Source: a virus
DNA: 26,104 bases
Reading direction: 5' to 3' (one strand)
Virus record (IMG/VR): IMGVR_UViG_3300038429_000040
Span: 1-26,104 of that record
A model generated the notes under the pieces. It had not been told where the DNA came from. It saw only the letters and a list, made by a program, of their open reading frames with translations, and searched no databases. This document shows, piece after piece, positions 14,528 to 21,770 of this stretch (its first letter is position 1; each line of letters begins with the position of its first letter). Made by a program: the position numbers and the translations under genes.

Positions 14528-15290
14528 TGCGCCTCTCCACGATCTTAAGAGAGTGTAACAGTCGAAGTTCTTGATAAGTCTCATAAAAGAACTGCCACTT
14601 TTGCCGAGTTTCTGGCTTACCGTAGGTTAGGGAATGGCAAGAATCGCACAGAGCAATGAGGTTGATCTGGTCTTCGTTTTTCTTATCTCCGTCAATATGG
14701 TGAACGGGCAATGCTCGCCAAGTAGCCACCGCCCCGCAAAATTGGCACAAATGCTTATCGCGCTGGCGAACTTCATATCTAGTGCGTCTCACAAATGCGC
14801 TCGTATAGGGTTCATAGGAGGCGCCTCCATTCCATGTCGGACTCTTCTCCCCGCTTCGCCCATACATCGGATTTCCTGGACCAGTACACCCGAGACGGAA
14901 GCAAGAGCGAGAACAATAGATACGCTTCTGGTCAGGGGTTTGTGTTGCGGGAACAAAAATCAACCTCCCGCAATGGGTGCAAGGAATAGCGACTTTCTCC
15001 TCCCAGCGATAGTTATTCGCCCCGCATAGCCATAGGTGATAGCAACGACTAGAACAAAAATTCCTTGCGTTGTTTGTTCGATATTGCTTACCCATGAACA
15101 CTCGTCCGCATTGCTTACAGGCATATTCCCTGGTCTTGCCCTTCCAGCGCGGCGCACCTTTGCCGGATTGAAAAACGCCTAAGCATTTCTTAGAGCAACA
15201 GATTGCGGGGCGTTTGTTGATGAAATAATTGCTCACATAAAACGGCTCCCCGCAAACAACGCACATAATAATGACGCCTTTTTTGCTCAT
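14508..15290 (-). CDS. Free-standing HNH homing endonuclease with zinc knuckles
   Basis: The 260-residue protein has three zinc-knuckle-like units of CxxC...Cx3C type at about 10-36, 58-83 and 104-130, then a GPGNPMYGRSGEKSPTWNGG segment resembling NUMOD3-type DNA-binding motifs (137-156). The HNH domain follows: LCQFC at 181-185, LPVHHIDGDKKN at 194-205 and NLIALCDSCH at 210-219. The start at 15290 overlaps the GT4 stop as ATGA; an alternative ATG at 15266 has AAAAAAGG ten bases upstream and begins directly at the first knuckle. The gene is visibly more A+T-rich than its neighbours and uses codons such as CTA that they avoid, consistent with recent arrival. Such enzymes cut a target allele and spread themselves by homing. 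Confidence 0.88.
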   Translation of the reverse strand: MSKKGVIIMCVVCGEPFYVSNYFINKRPAICCSKKCLGVFQSGKGAPRWKGKTREYACKQCGRVFMGKQYRTNNARNFCSSRCYHLWLCGANNYRWEEKVAIPCTHCGRLIFVPATQTPDQKRIYCSRSCFRLGCTGPGNPMYGRSGEKSPTWNGGASYEPYTSAFVRRTRYEVRQRDKHLCQFCGAVATWRALPVHHIDGDKKNEDQINLIALCDSCHSLTYGKPETRQKWQFFYETYQELRLLHSLKIVERRIVTHND

Positions 15291-16537
15291 GCTTTTGATA
15301 TCTTGCGTTCCATATCTACAAATAGTGGCTCCCAAAACTTTGGGAATACGTTGTCCCAGTCATACTCCAGAATGCCGCTTCGGACCTTCTGCGCTATCGC
15401 GCCGCGGTCGCACGGCTTCACGGCCGCGTAGCCTTCTTCGAGCGCATCCAGCACGGCCCCGGCGTCACAGCGGAGGCGGAAGCCTTCCGTACCGAGCCAC
15501 TCGCGGTCGGCGAACTTGTCCGTCTTGATGAGCCAGCCGGTCTTGCAGAGTTCCGGCCCGCTGGTCGTATCGGTCACGACGACGGGAACGCCGCACGCCT
15601 GAGCCTCGATGATGGGAACGCCGAAGCCTTCGCCGCGTGTCGGGAGCGCGAATAGGTCGAACCCGTTGTAGATATTCGCCATCATCGTCGCGTCGATCCG
15701 GCCCATCCACATCGCGCCCTGGTCCGGCCATAGCACCCAATCGTTGATGCCGATGTTCTTGGCGATTTGCTGATAGTTGAGCGTCTCGGCGAGAATCCCG
15801 CCAGCGTGTGAGTGCAGATAGAGCCGCGCTTCTTCGTGCCGCTCGTGGAACACTTTGAACGCCTGCATGAGCGGGATGTAGCCCTTGCGGTCATCGCCGT
15901 AGTTAAGCCCGACGGCACCGATGAGGAACTCGCCGCCCTTGAGCCCGACGGCCTTGCGGAACGCCTCGCGCCCGGCTGGGCGGATCGTGAACACCGACGC
16001 GTCCATGCCGAGCGGCGCGTAGATAGGCCTTAGCCCCATCGCCTCAAGTTCTCGGATAGCGTGCCGCGTCGGGCCGATGACGATTCCCGGCTCGACGAAT
16101 ATCTCTTTCATGCGCTCCGATATCCATTCGGAGTCGATGTACGCGACGGCCGCCCATTGCTCTTTCGGGAACAGACGGTGGCCGCACATCGTCCAGATGT
16201 CCCACGACGTGAAAACGTAATCGAACTTCTCTTGCTCCATCATCTTGTTGATGTAGTAGCCGTTCGTGCCGTCGAACACATCGATGCCCTGGACTTCCTC
16301 GTAGAGTTTGCCGAGCAGGGTGGACGGGTCTTGATGCGCGTCAACCGCCGTGCCAACCTCATCGACCAACTCCATCATCCGGGCGCGGTCATACCAATAA
16401 TGCCACCCGGTCGTCTGATGCTTCGTGGCGATTCGGACGTAGTGACCCGCGTCCGTCAGCCGCCGCACCGCTTCAGCGGTGACGATGCCGTATGCGGTCT
16501 TGCAGTCCGGCTCGCTCGAACTCCAAATAATTCTCAT
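15287..16537 (-). CDS. GT4-family (GT-B fold) glycosyltransferase
   Basis: The 416-residue protein starts MRIIWSSSEPDCKTAYGIVT, giving the N-terminal Rossmann-like domain of a GT-B enzyme. The second domain contains GAVGLNYGDDRKGY at about 207-220 (nucleotide-sugar loop), LYLHSHAGG at 239-247, and the retaining-enzyme motif RGEGFGVPIIEAQACGVPVV at 301-320, where Glu303 and Glu311 form the E-x7-E pair. GT4 enzymes transfer a sugar from an activated donor with retention of configuration. AGGAG five bases before ATG supports the start. It is the first gene after the capsid block and opens the accessory region. Acceptor and sugar are unknown. Confidence 0.88.
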   Translation of the reverse strand: MRIIWSSSEPDCKTAYGIVTAEAVRRLTDAGHYVRIATKHQTTGWHYWYDRARMMELVDEVGTAVDAHQDPSTLLGKLYEEVQGIDVFDGTNGYYINKMMEQEKFDYVFTSWDIWTMCGHRLFPKEQWAAVAYIDSEWISERMKEIFVEPGIVIGPTRHAIRELEAMGLRPIYAPLGMDASVFTIRPAGREAFRKAVGLKGGEFLIGAVGLNYGDDRKGYIPLMQAFKVFHERHEEARLYLHSHAGGILAETLNYQQIAKNIGINDWVLWPDQGAMWMGRIDATMMANIYNGFDLFALPTRGEGFGVPIIEAQACGVPVVVTDTTSGPELCKTGWLIKTDKFADREWLGTEGFRLRCDAGAVLDALEEGYAAVKPCDRGAIAQKVRSGILEYDWDNVFPKFWEPLFVDMERKISKA

Positions 16538-16551
16538 TCATGCTCCTGGTC

Positions 16552-16588
16552 GGAAGGGCGGGGGGCCGTTGCCGACCCCCCGACTTCC
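16552..16588 (-). other. Strong GC hairpin between capsid block and GT4 gene
   Basis: On the minus strand GGAAG and CTTCC (outer 5-bp arm) enclose GGGGGG and CCCCCC (inner 6-bp arm) around a ten-base loop. There is no T-run after it, so it is not a standard rho-independent terminator. Its position, just after the capsid-type genes and before the GT4 ribosome site, would suit an attenuator or a processing or stability element. Confidence 0.5.
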
Positions 16589-16623
16589 TGATATCGCTTC
16601 TGAGTTTGCACTCCTGCTTCTGC

Positions 16624-17052
16624 TTACATTGAGGGGACGGTGGACTGTTTGTAGCGTGCCCGCCCGCCGATGAGAGTGACGATGCCGAGTTCGGTTCCCG
16701 AGCCGTTGTTCGTCGTTCCGAGGAACGAAACGTACTGGAAGCCGTTGCCGGCGTCGAGGTCCTGACCTCTGACCTGGCAAACGAGCGCGAACGTGCTGGC
16801 CGTCCCGCCGACCACGGTGGCCGTCGCACCCGTGACCGTCTTGGAGCCGGACCCCGTGGAGGTCGAGGCCTGATACGCCTTCAGCGTCAGCGTCGAGCCG
16901 GAGGCGAGGGCCGAGCCGGAGAGAACGCCGACCAGAAGGTCATAGTTGGCCATGTTGGCGTAGGTGGTCGTGATGGTGCTTTGACCGATGGAGACGTGAT
17001 AGCCTCCGTACAGCACGTCGTATTGCTGTGTGAAATAGTGAATGTTGCCCAT
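16624..17052 (-). CDS. Small virion protein downstream of the capsid genes (possible decoration protein)
   Basis: The 142-residue protein is beta-rich: YHVSIGQSTITTTYANMANY, then YDLLVGVLSGSALASGSTLT, GGTASTFALVCQVRGQDLD and FQYVSFLGTT, ending GRARYKQSTVPSM. This arrangement resembles widespread small phage structural proteins encoded right after the major capsid gene, in which the C-terminal segment has a GPRY- or ARYxQ-like motif. It could be a head decoration protein or a minor head protein. AGGAG eight bases upstream supports the ATG. The assignment rests on pattern and location, not on a named family. Confidence 0.62.
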   Translation of the reverse strand: MGNIHYFTQQYDVLYGGYHVSIGQSTITTTYANMANYDLLVGVLSGSALASGSTLTLKAYQASTSTGSGSKTVTGATATVVGGTASTFALVCQVRGQDLDAGNGFQYVSFLGTTNNGSGTELGIVTLIGGRARYKQSTVPSM

Positions 17053-17067
17053 ATTTGGGTCTCCTTG

Positions 17068-18105
17068 TTAACTGTGTGTGGCGATCGTGACAAACGGGCT
17101 CACGGTTGTGGACCCGTTCTTCGGCGTGATTGCCGAGGACAGCATCGGCTGTCCGTCCACGCGGAACGTGATTCGCCAGAACGTCTCATCTGTGACGTAG
17201 CCGTAAGAACCGGGAACGTGCTGAGACGCATCGATGATGATTGACCTGTCGGCTATCAGGTAGTGGGCGAAATCGGCGAGAATCAAATCGCCGAACGTGC
17301 CGAGTGCCGTGGCTTGCTCGGTAACGATAAATGGCCGCCCGAGGATTGTGTTCTGCCCCATGTCGATGTGATTGGCGAGCGCCGTGTCGCTGCGCTTGAG
17401 TTTGATGAGGGAGGCGAGCGCGCCGGGGCTGACGAGCCACACGGCCCGCTTCCAACTGTCGGGGAGGAAACGAGCCGCTACACCGGCGATGTCCTCGTAG
17501 TAGATATCGGTGGATGTCCCAGCGGCACGGACTGTCTTGATGAGCGCGGGGCAATTGAGAATCCCGAGCGGTTGGCCGGCGCCGGAGCCGCGAATGAACG
17601 CGGCGTCCTCGACAAACGCCAGAGCGCGGCCGATGAAGGTGCGCATGAGGTTGCCGAAGTTGTCAACGTCGGCCATGAGTTCGTTCGCCGTGAAGAACCC
17701 GCCCCCGAGTTTGTGTGGCGTCATTTCAACATCTCCGAACTTGATGCCGGAGATGACGCTCGCGCCGCTGATGGCGGTCGCCGGGGCCATCCATGTGAAC
17801 GTCACCCCACCGTAGATGTAGGTGGAGCGGTCGCTTTCAACGATGGTCCGCACGTGGAGCGAATCGGTGTGCGCTTTCAGCACCACCGCCCGAGGCCGGA
17901 CGATGGCATCCTCCAGCGCAACCGCCATGATTTGAGAGGCCCATTCCTCAGGGATGAGGAAACCGCCGAGAGAATCATCCGACATAGCAAGGTGCCCAGT
18001 CTTGACGAGCCGACTGTCGGACGCTTGACCAATGCTGACGGCGCGGGCGCGGACTAGAAATTCACCGAGACTCTTGAAGCCGCCCGTCTTTGTATCGTAA
18101 TCCAT
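17068..18105 (-). CDS. HK97-fold major capsid protein, second copy, no delta domain
   Basis: The 345-residue protein is a paralogue of the adjacent capsid protein. It shares DDSLGGFLIPEEW (43-55), EMTPHKLGGGFFTANELMAD, FIRGSGAGQPLGILNC, the TILGRPFIVTE segment, and DFAHYLIADRSIIIDASQ. These correspond to the N-arm exit, the spine and E-loop region and the P and A domains of the HK97 fold. Unlike its neighbour it has only about 40 residues before the DDSxGG block and no charged helical scaffold domain. AGGAG six bases before ATG gives a good start, only 15 bases after the first capsid gene. It could occupy a special place such as pentamers or could be an alternative shell protein; both are inference. 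Confidence 0.87.
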   Translation of the reverse strand: MDYDTKTGGFKSLGEFLVRARAVSIGQASDSRLVKTGHLAMSDDSLGGFLIPEEWASQIMAVALEDAIVRPRAVVLKAHTDSLHVRTIVESDRSTYIYGGVTFTWMAPATAISGASVISGIKFGDVEMTPHKLGGGFFTANELMADVDNFGNLMRTFIGRALAFVEDAAFIRGSGAGQPLGILNCPALIKTVRAAGTSTDIYYEDIAGVAARFLPDSWKRAVWLVSPGALASLIKLKRSDTALANHIDMGQNTILGRPFIVTEQATALGTFGDLILADFAHYLIADRSIIIDASQHVPGSYGYVTDETFWRITFRVDGQPMLSSAITPKNGSTTVSPFVTIATHS

Positions 18106-18120
18106 TTTCTGCTCCTAGCG

Positions 18121-19371
18121 TCAGGACGTGGTCGAGGCGAGTCCGACGAACGGGGAATAGGTGGCGGAGTTGTCCTTCAAGGTCAACTTCGTCTGGGGCC
18201 AGCATTGCCCAGCGACGCGCAGAACGAACCGCCATGCGGTCTCGTCGTAGTCGAATCTGATGTGCGTGGAGGCGTCGATGGTGATGGCCTGGCGATCGCC
18301 GATGAGGTAGTAGGAGAAGTCGGCGAAGATAATGTCGTTTGCGGTTGCGAGATGGGGCAGTTTTTCCGTGATGAACACGGGCCGGCCCAGGAGCGTCCAG
18401 TTGATGCCGAGGTGTGCATCCGGCTGAAAGACCAGGATGCGGGTATACTCGGTCGAGAGATACTTGGTGCCCATCGTGATGAGTTCGGGAATGAGGCTCG
18501 GGTTGATGACCCAGACCGCTCGATTGAGCGACGTGGGGAGCATGGCCGCATACATCTTGGCGATGTCGTCATAGGAGATGTGCGACACGACGGCCCGATA
18601 GACGGAAGAGAGACAGCCGCAGTTCAGGACGCCCAGGGGCATACCGGCACCGGAGCCACGCAGGAAAGCGTAGTCCTCGTTCCACGCCCACGCCTTCGCG
18701 AACTGCCGCTTGAGCATCGGCTCCAGCGCGATGGCGCTGTCGGCGAGCAATTCGTTCGAGGCATAGGTGATGCCGGCCAATTTGTGCGGCGTCAATTCCA
18801 TCTGACCGAACAGCGGTGCGGTCCCAGACTTCTGGGCCGCTTCTGCCGTCCAGTAGGCGATGATGCCGCCGAACAGGGACGAGACGTGGCTCGTGTCGGC
18901 GACATAGGGGATTTTCAGCGAGTCGGTCGTCATCGGAATGACGGTCGGCCCGCACCGGCGCACGATTTCATCTTCGATTGCCAGTTCCTGCAGGTCTGCC
19001 CTATAGACCTCAGGGACGAGGAAACCGCCCATTGAGTCGTCGGCGATTTCCGAGTGTCCCGTCGTGCCGGCCCCGCCTTTCTCCTCGACGTAGAGTTTGG
19101 CGAGACGCGGGTCGAGAGTGCCCGACTTGCGGGACCGATAGATGGAGTCCAAGAAATACCGGAAGCCCTTGAACTCCTTGGCGGCTTCATTCGCCGCTTT
19201 TTGCTTTTCCTCGGGGATGAGGAATTTCTTATCGGCTTCCTTGATTTTGGCCTCTGCGTCGGCGCGCTGTTCCTTCATAGCGTCGGCGACGTACTTGCCC
19301 ACCGCCTCGTTGACGGCGAGTTTGACGGCCTCGTCGATTTGAGCATTAGCCTGTTTGGTTTCGTCGCTCAT
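18121..19371 (-). CDS. HK97-fold major capsid protein, first copy, with N-terminal delta domain
   Basis: The 416-residue protein has a highly charged helical N-terminus (about 1-70, KQANAQIDEAVKLAVNEAV and following), which looks like the delta or scaffolding domain removed by the prohead protease. The capsid fold begins near IADDSMGGFLVPEV (109-122) and includes ELTPHKLAGITYASNELLAD, FLRGSGAGMPLGVLNC, LLGRPVFITE and DFSYYLIGDRQAITIDAS. This layout is standard for HK97-type coat proteins processed during maturation. It follows the protease by four small genes. The ribosome site is weak (GGAT six bases before ATG), which is surprising for a coat protein and suggests coupling to the preceding small gene that ends four bases upstream. 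Confidence 0.92.
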   Translation of the reverse strand: MSDETKQANAQIDEAVKLAVNEAVGKYVADAMKEQRADAEAKIKEADKKFLIPEEKQKAANEAAKEFKGFRYFLDSIYRSRKSGTLDPRLAKLYVEEKGGAGTTGHSEIADDSMGGFLVPEVYRADLQELAIEDEIVRRCGPTVIPMTTDSLKIPYVADTSHVSSLFGGIIAYWTAEAAQKSGTAPLFGQMELTPHKLAGITYASNELLADSAIALEPMLKRQFAKAWAWNEDYAFLRGSGAGMPLGVLNCGCLSSVYRAVVSHISYDDIAKMYAAMLPTSLNRAVWVINPSLIPELITMGTKYLSTEYTRILVFQPDAHLGINWTLLGRPVFITEKLPHLATANDIIFADFSYYLIGDRQAITIDASTHIRFDYDETAWRFVLRVAGQCWPQTKLTLKDNSATYSPFVGLASTTS

Positions 19372-19375
19372 AAAA

Positions 19376-19573
19376 TTATCCGATGCTGGCTTTGGATTTC
19401 GGCGTGTCGTGCCGCCCGCCGCGCTTCGTGCGTCCTGACATCTCCAGCCGCCTGTTCACCGGCTGACACTTCTCACGGAGTGTCTCCACCGGGTACTGGT
19501 GCGGCCTGATGTCTCTAGAGCCGGAGCGGGGTGCTTGCCGAATGAGAGCCGAGGCCAGCAGATGTATCGTCAT
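19376..19573 (-). CDS. Small basic protein (65 aa), possible
   Basis: This reading frame starts by ATGA overlap with the zinc-ribbon gene and ends four bases before the capsid start, exactly filling the gap. The product is rich in Arg, Lys, Ser and Pro (SGRTKRGGRHDTPKSKASIG at the end) and matches no family I know. The coupled start and exact fit favour a real gene, but the Arg-rich composition is also typical of chance frames in GC-rich DNA. Translation through it could help feed ribosomes to the capsid gene, whose own ribosome site is weak. Confidence 0.5.
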   Translation of the reverse strand: MTIHLLASALIRQAPRSGSRDIRPHQYPVETLREKCQPVNRRLEMSGRTKRGGRHDTPKSKASIG

Positions 19574-19776
19574 AGTAAAACGCTGTCGTCGGGGATGTCC
19601 TCGGCGACCTGAAATTTATGTTCCATGTCTTTATTGCCCAGCGGATGCGTGAGCCGGAACTTCGTTTGGCACTTCGCGCACTTCACAACGGCGGTGCGGC
19701 GTCCGAGTTCATCGAATGCATCACGCGCTTTTCCGACGAAGCCGCATCCGGGGCATACGATTTCGATTTGGCTCAT
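19570..19776 (-). CDS. Small zinc-ribbon protein (68 aa)
   Basis: The protein has two CxxC knuckles, CPGCGF at 8-13 and CAKCQT at 33-38, separated by 20-odd residues including GRRTAVVKC, and followed by KFRLTHPLG. This is the pattern of a treble-clef or zinc-ribbon fold that binds one zinc ion; the C-terminus is acidic. The ATG overlaps the previous stop as ATGA. Small zinc ribbons of this kind occur in phage head clusters, but their role is not established and nothing more specific can be read here. Confidence 0.7.
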   Translation of the reverse strand: MSQIEIVCPGCGFVGKARDAFDELGRRTAVVKCAKCQTKFRLTHPLGNKDMEHKFQVAEDIPDDSVLL

Positions 19777-20033
19777 GTCAATGTGTATTGAGGCATCCCG
19801 TTGTTTGAATCAACGGACTGGGTGCCGTTGCCTATGGTCCCGCCTCCCCAATAAGGAGTCGTTATCGGATCCCAATGAGGCCAGTATCCCGGCCATTGAT
19901 AAGGCGGATATGACGGCCAATGCTCGATGACCCGGATGATGGTCGTCGGAGGCTGTGTCGTCAGCGCCTCGACCTGTTTCTTCAGGGCTTCGAGTTCGCG
20001 GAGCAGGTCCGCATGTGTCGGTTGCTTTTTCAT
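19773..20033 (-). CDS. Small coiled-coil protein with aromatic, proline-rich tail (86 aa)
   Basis: Residues 4-26 form a predicted coiled coil (HADLLRELEALKKQVEALTT). The rest is unusual: repeated Trp, Tyr and Pro (EHWPSYPPYQWPGYWPHWDP), then Gly- and Asn-rich sequence. I do not recognise the family. The ATG overlaps the protease stop as ATGA, with AAGG four bases upstream. Its place between protease and capsid genes and its coiled coil would suit an assembly helper or minor head protein, but this is inference from position. Confidence 0.62.
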   Translation of the reverse strand: MKKQPTHADLLRELEALKKQVEALTTQPPTTIIRVIEHWPSYPPYQWPGYWPHWDPITTPYWGGGTIGNGTQSVDSNNGMPQYTLT

Positions 20034-21316
20034 CTGACCTTACCTCTCAGTTTATCAACGGCGAGAGCGATGCCCTCGTTGATTTGCTTCCGCAGTTCTT
20101 CGGGCGGGATGGCCTTCAGAATATCGAGCGCCACCTGTTTCACCATCTCCTTGTCGAGCGGGATGGCGGCTGGCGGGTTCAACTTTTCGGGCTGTTCAAC
20201 TTTCGTGAACACTTGCTTTTCTTGAACAACAGCGGGTAGAGCGCGAATCATGTCCTGTGTATCAAGAATCTCGCCCAGGATGTTCTCGTACATCCCGATG
20301 GTCTCGTCGTGCATGGCGTCGCGAAGAGCATCAGAGCGAGACAAGTTTACCACAAACGGAATCATCGTGTCCTCATACACCGCTTGAGCGATGGTATCGT
20401 GGATTTCCTTGTGGTCGTTGACCCAGGCGCGCGCCGTCTCCATCGTCCACTTGTCTTTGTCGAACAGGTAGGTGATGATTTTCTTGCAGTCAACGCAGTA
20501 CAGCGATTTGATGCCCTTCGCGTCGGACAACGACATCGTGCGAATTTTGTGACCGCTATGGTCGCCCTTGTCCACGGGGATGCGGATGTAGTTCTCCGTC
20601 ACCTCGGGCTTGCCGACCGCCTCGTCGAGTGCCTTCTCGACAACGGGTTCGACGGCCTCTTTCGCCATCTCGACAGTCGCGGACGAGTCCGGCGCGTCGG
20701 GGTTGAATTCTTTCGCCGTCGCGGCGGAGATGATACCCTTGCCGACAGCCAGAGTCAGCGCCTCGGGGCATGACGGGATAGGCACGGCGCTGTATTCCAA
20801 CAGTTCCCACTTCTTGTAGATGCGTCGCGGTGTGTCATCGCCCGCCTTCTGCACCGGCTCTTCCCACTCGATCGGGATGAAGCCGATAGACCATGCGCGG
20901 CAGAGCGGTCCGCTCCCGCCGATGTCCTCCGTATAGGCGCGATAGACCTCTTCGGCCTTCGCGGAGTTGGCAAACACCGTCTTGGCGAGGATACCCTTGC
21001 CGTCTTTGCGGAGCCACATATTCTTCGCCACCGGCAGGGAGTGGTAATCATGCCCGAACGGCACGACCGGGTTCTCGCGGAAGTGCTTCTCCTGCAGACC
21101 GTCCGGCAGGATGACCTCGCCGTCGCGGTCCTTGACGCCGGTCGTGATGTATGACACCACGGACCGCTCGGAGGGGTTCGACTCGACCGTCTCGGAGGTG
21201 CCGTACTTGACGACAATCTCCAGGTCGTCTTTCTTGATTTTCAGTCGCTGGGCAACCTCGGCGGCCTTGTCGGGATATACATCGACGAATTTCTTTCTCT
21301 CGGTAACAAAATCCAT
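20030..21316 (-). CDS. Prohead protease (HK97 gp4-like, S78 type) with long C-terminal extension
   Basis: Residues 50-190 form the protease: SVVSYITTGVKDRDGEVILP, PVVPFGHDYHSLPVAK with the probable catalytic His89, CRAWSIGFIPIEWEE with the probable nucleophile Ser143, and ELLEYSAVPIPSCPEA at 171-186. These blocks are diagnostic of herpes/HK97-type prohead proteases, which cut the delta domain from the capsid protein. The extension (190-428) includes a CVDCKK pair (274, 277), FDKDKWTMETARAWVNDHKE (285-304) and a helical C-terminus; similar blocks occur in other environmental phage proteases, but their role is not known to me. It may serve as built-in scaffold. AGGAG seven bases before ATG supports the start. 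Confidence 0.87.
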   Translation of the reverse strand: MDFVTERKKFVDVYPDKAAEVAQRLKIKKDDLEIVVKYGTSETVESNPSERSVVSYITTGVKDRDGEVILPDGLQEKHFRENPVVPFGHDYHSLPVAKNMWLRKDGKGILAKTVFANSAKAEEVYRAYTEDIGGSGPLCRAWSIGFIPIEWEEPVQKAGDDTPRRIYKKWELLEYSAVPIPSCPEALTLAVGKGIISAATAKEFNPDAPDSSATVEMAKEAVEPVVEKALDEAVGKPEVTENYIRIPVDKGDHSGHKIRTMSLSDAKGIKSLYCVDCKKIITYLFDKDKWTMETARAWVNDHKEIHDTIAQAVYEDTMIPFVVNLSRSDALRDAMHDETIGMYENILGEILDTQDMIRALPAVVQEKQVFTKVEQPEKLNPPAAIPLDKEMVKQVALDILKAIPPEELRKQINEGIALAVDKLRGKVR

Positions 21317-21329
21317 TGCCTGTCTCCTT

Positions 21330-21770
21330 TTACTTCAGCGAGAATTCTCCTCGCTTGTGGGCCTGCTTCAAGGCCGCGTTTATCTCCGGGAGGTGCTTCC
21401 CGTACCAGATGCGGAACACCTCGGGGTTCACTTTCAATATTTTTGCCATCTTGTCCATGTCATAGACCTGGGCGTTCAGGAACTCGACGACCTTCTTCAA
21501 GTCGATGTCCGGCAATGCGTCCGGCGACACGACGCTCGACGGATACGTCTCCATCAGCGTGCGCAGTATCGCCTTGACCTTGCCCTGCTGTTGGTCCATG
21601 ATGCGGTTCATGGTGTGCGCGCCGGCGTTGACCCACTTCAGCAACCGCTCCAGGTTCAGGTCGAGTTCAAGAGCGATTTTCTCGCCCGTCCAGGAGAGCG
21701 TCTCGGTCATGTACTTCCATGCGACCCAGCGCTCCAATGCCTCTAGCGTGTCATACTTCCAATCGGTCAT
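21330..21770 (-). CDS. Protein with two helix-turn-helix-like segments (146 aa)
   Basis: Two segments look alike and resemble the helix-turn-helix of homeodomain-type phage proteins: KIALELDLNLERLLKWV (31-47) and KMAKILKVNPEVFRIWYG (107-124). Between them lies a helical stretch with QQQGKVKAILRTLMETY. The protein may bind DNA, perhaps as a small-terminase-like or packaging factor, but its place between MuF and protease genes is unusual for that and no family is recognised. The ATG overlaps the MuF stop as ATGA, with GAGGAGG just upstream, so expression is probably coupled and strong; a longer in-frame start at 21836 lies inside the MuF gene and is rejected. Confidence 0.68.
   Translation of the reverse strand: MTDWKYDTLEALERWVAWKYMTETLSWTGEKIALELDLNLERLLKWVNAGAHTMNRIMDQQQGKVKAILRTLMETYPSSVVSPDALPDIDLKKVVEFLNAQVYDMDKMAKILKVNPEVFRIWYGKHLPEINAALKQAHKRGEFSLK

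Noticed and set aside
17263-19035. Plus-strand frames opposite both capsid genes
   Set aside because: They are His/Arg/Glu-rich shadows of strongly supported capsid genes, with no domain of their own.
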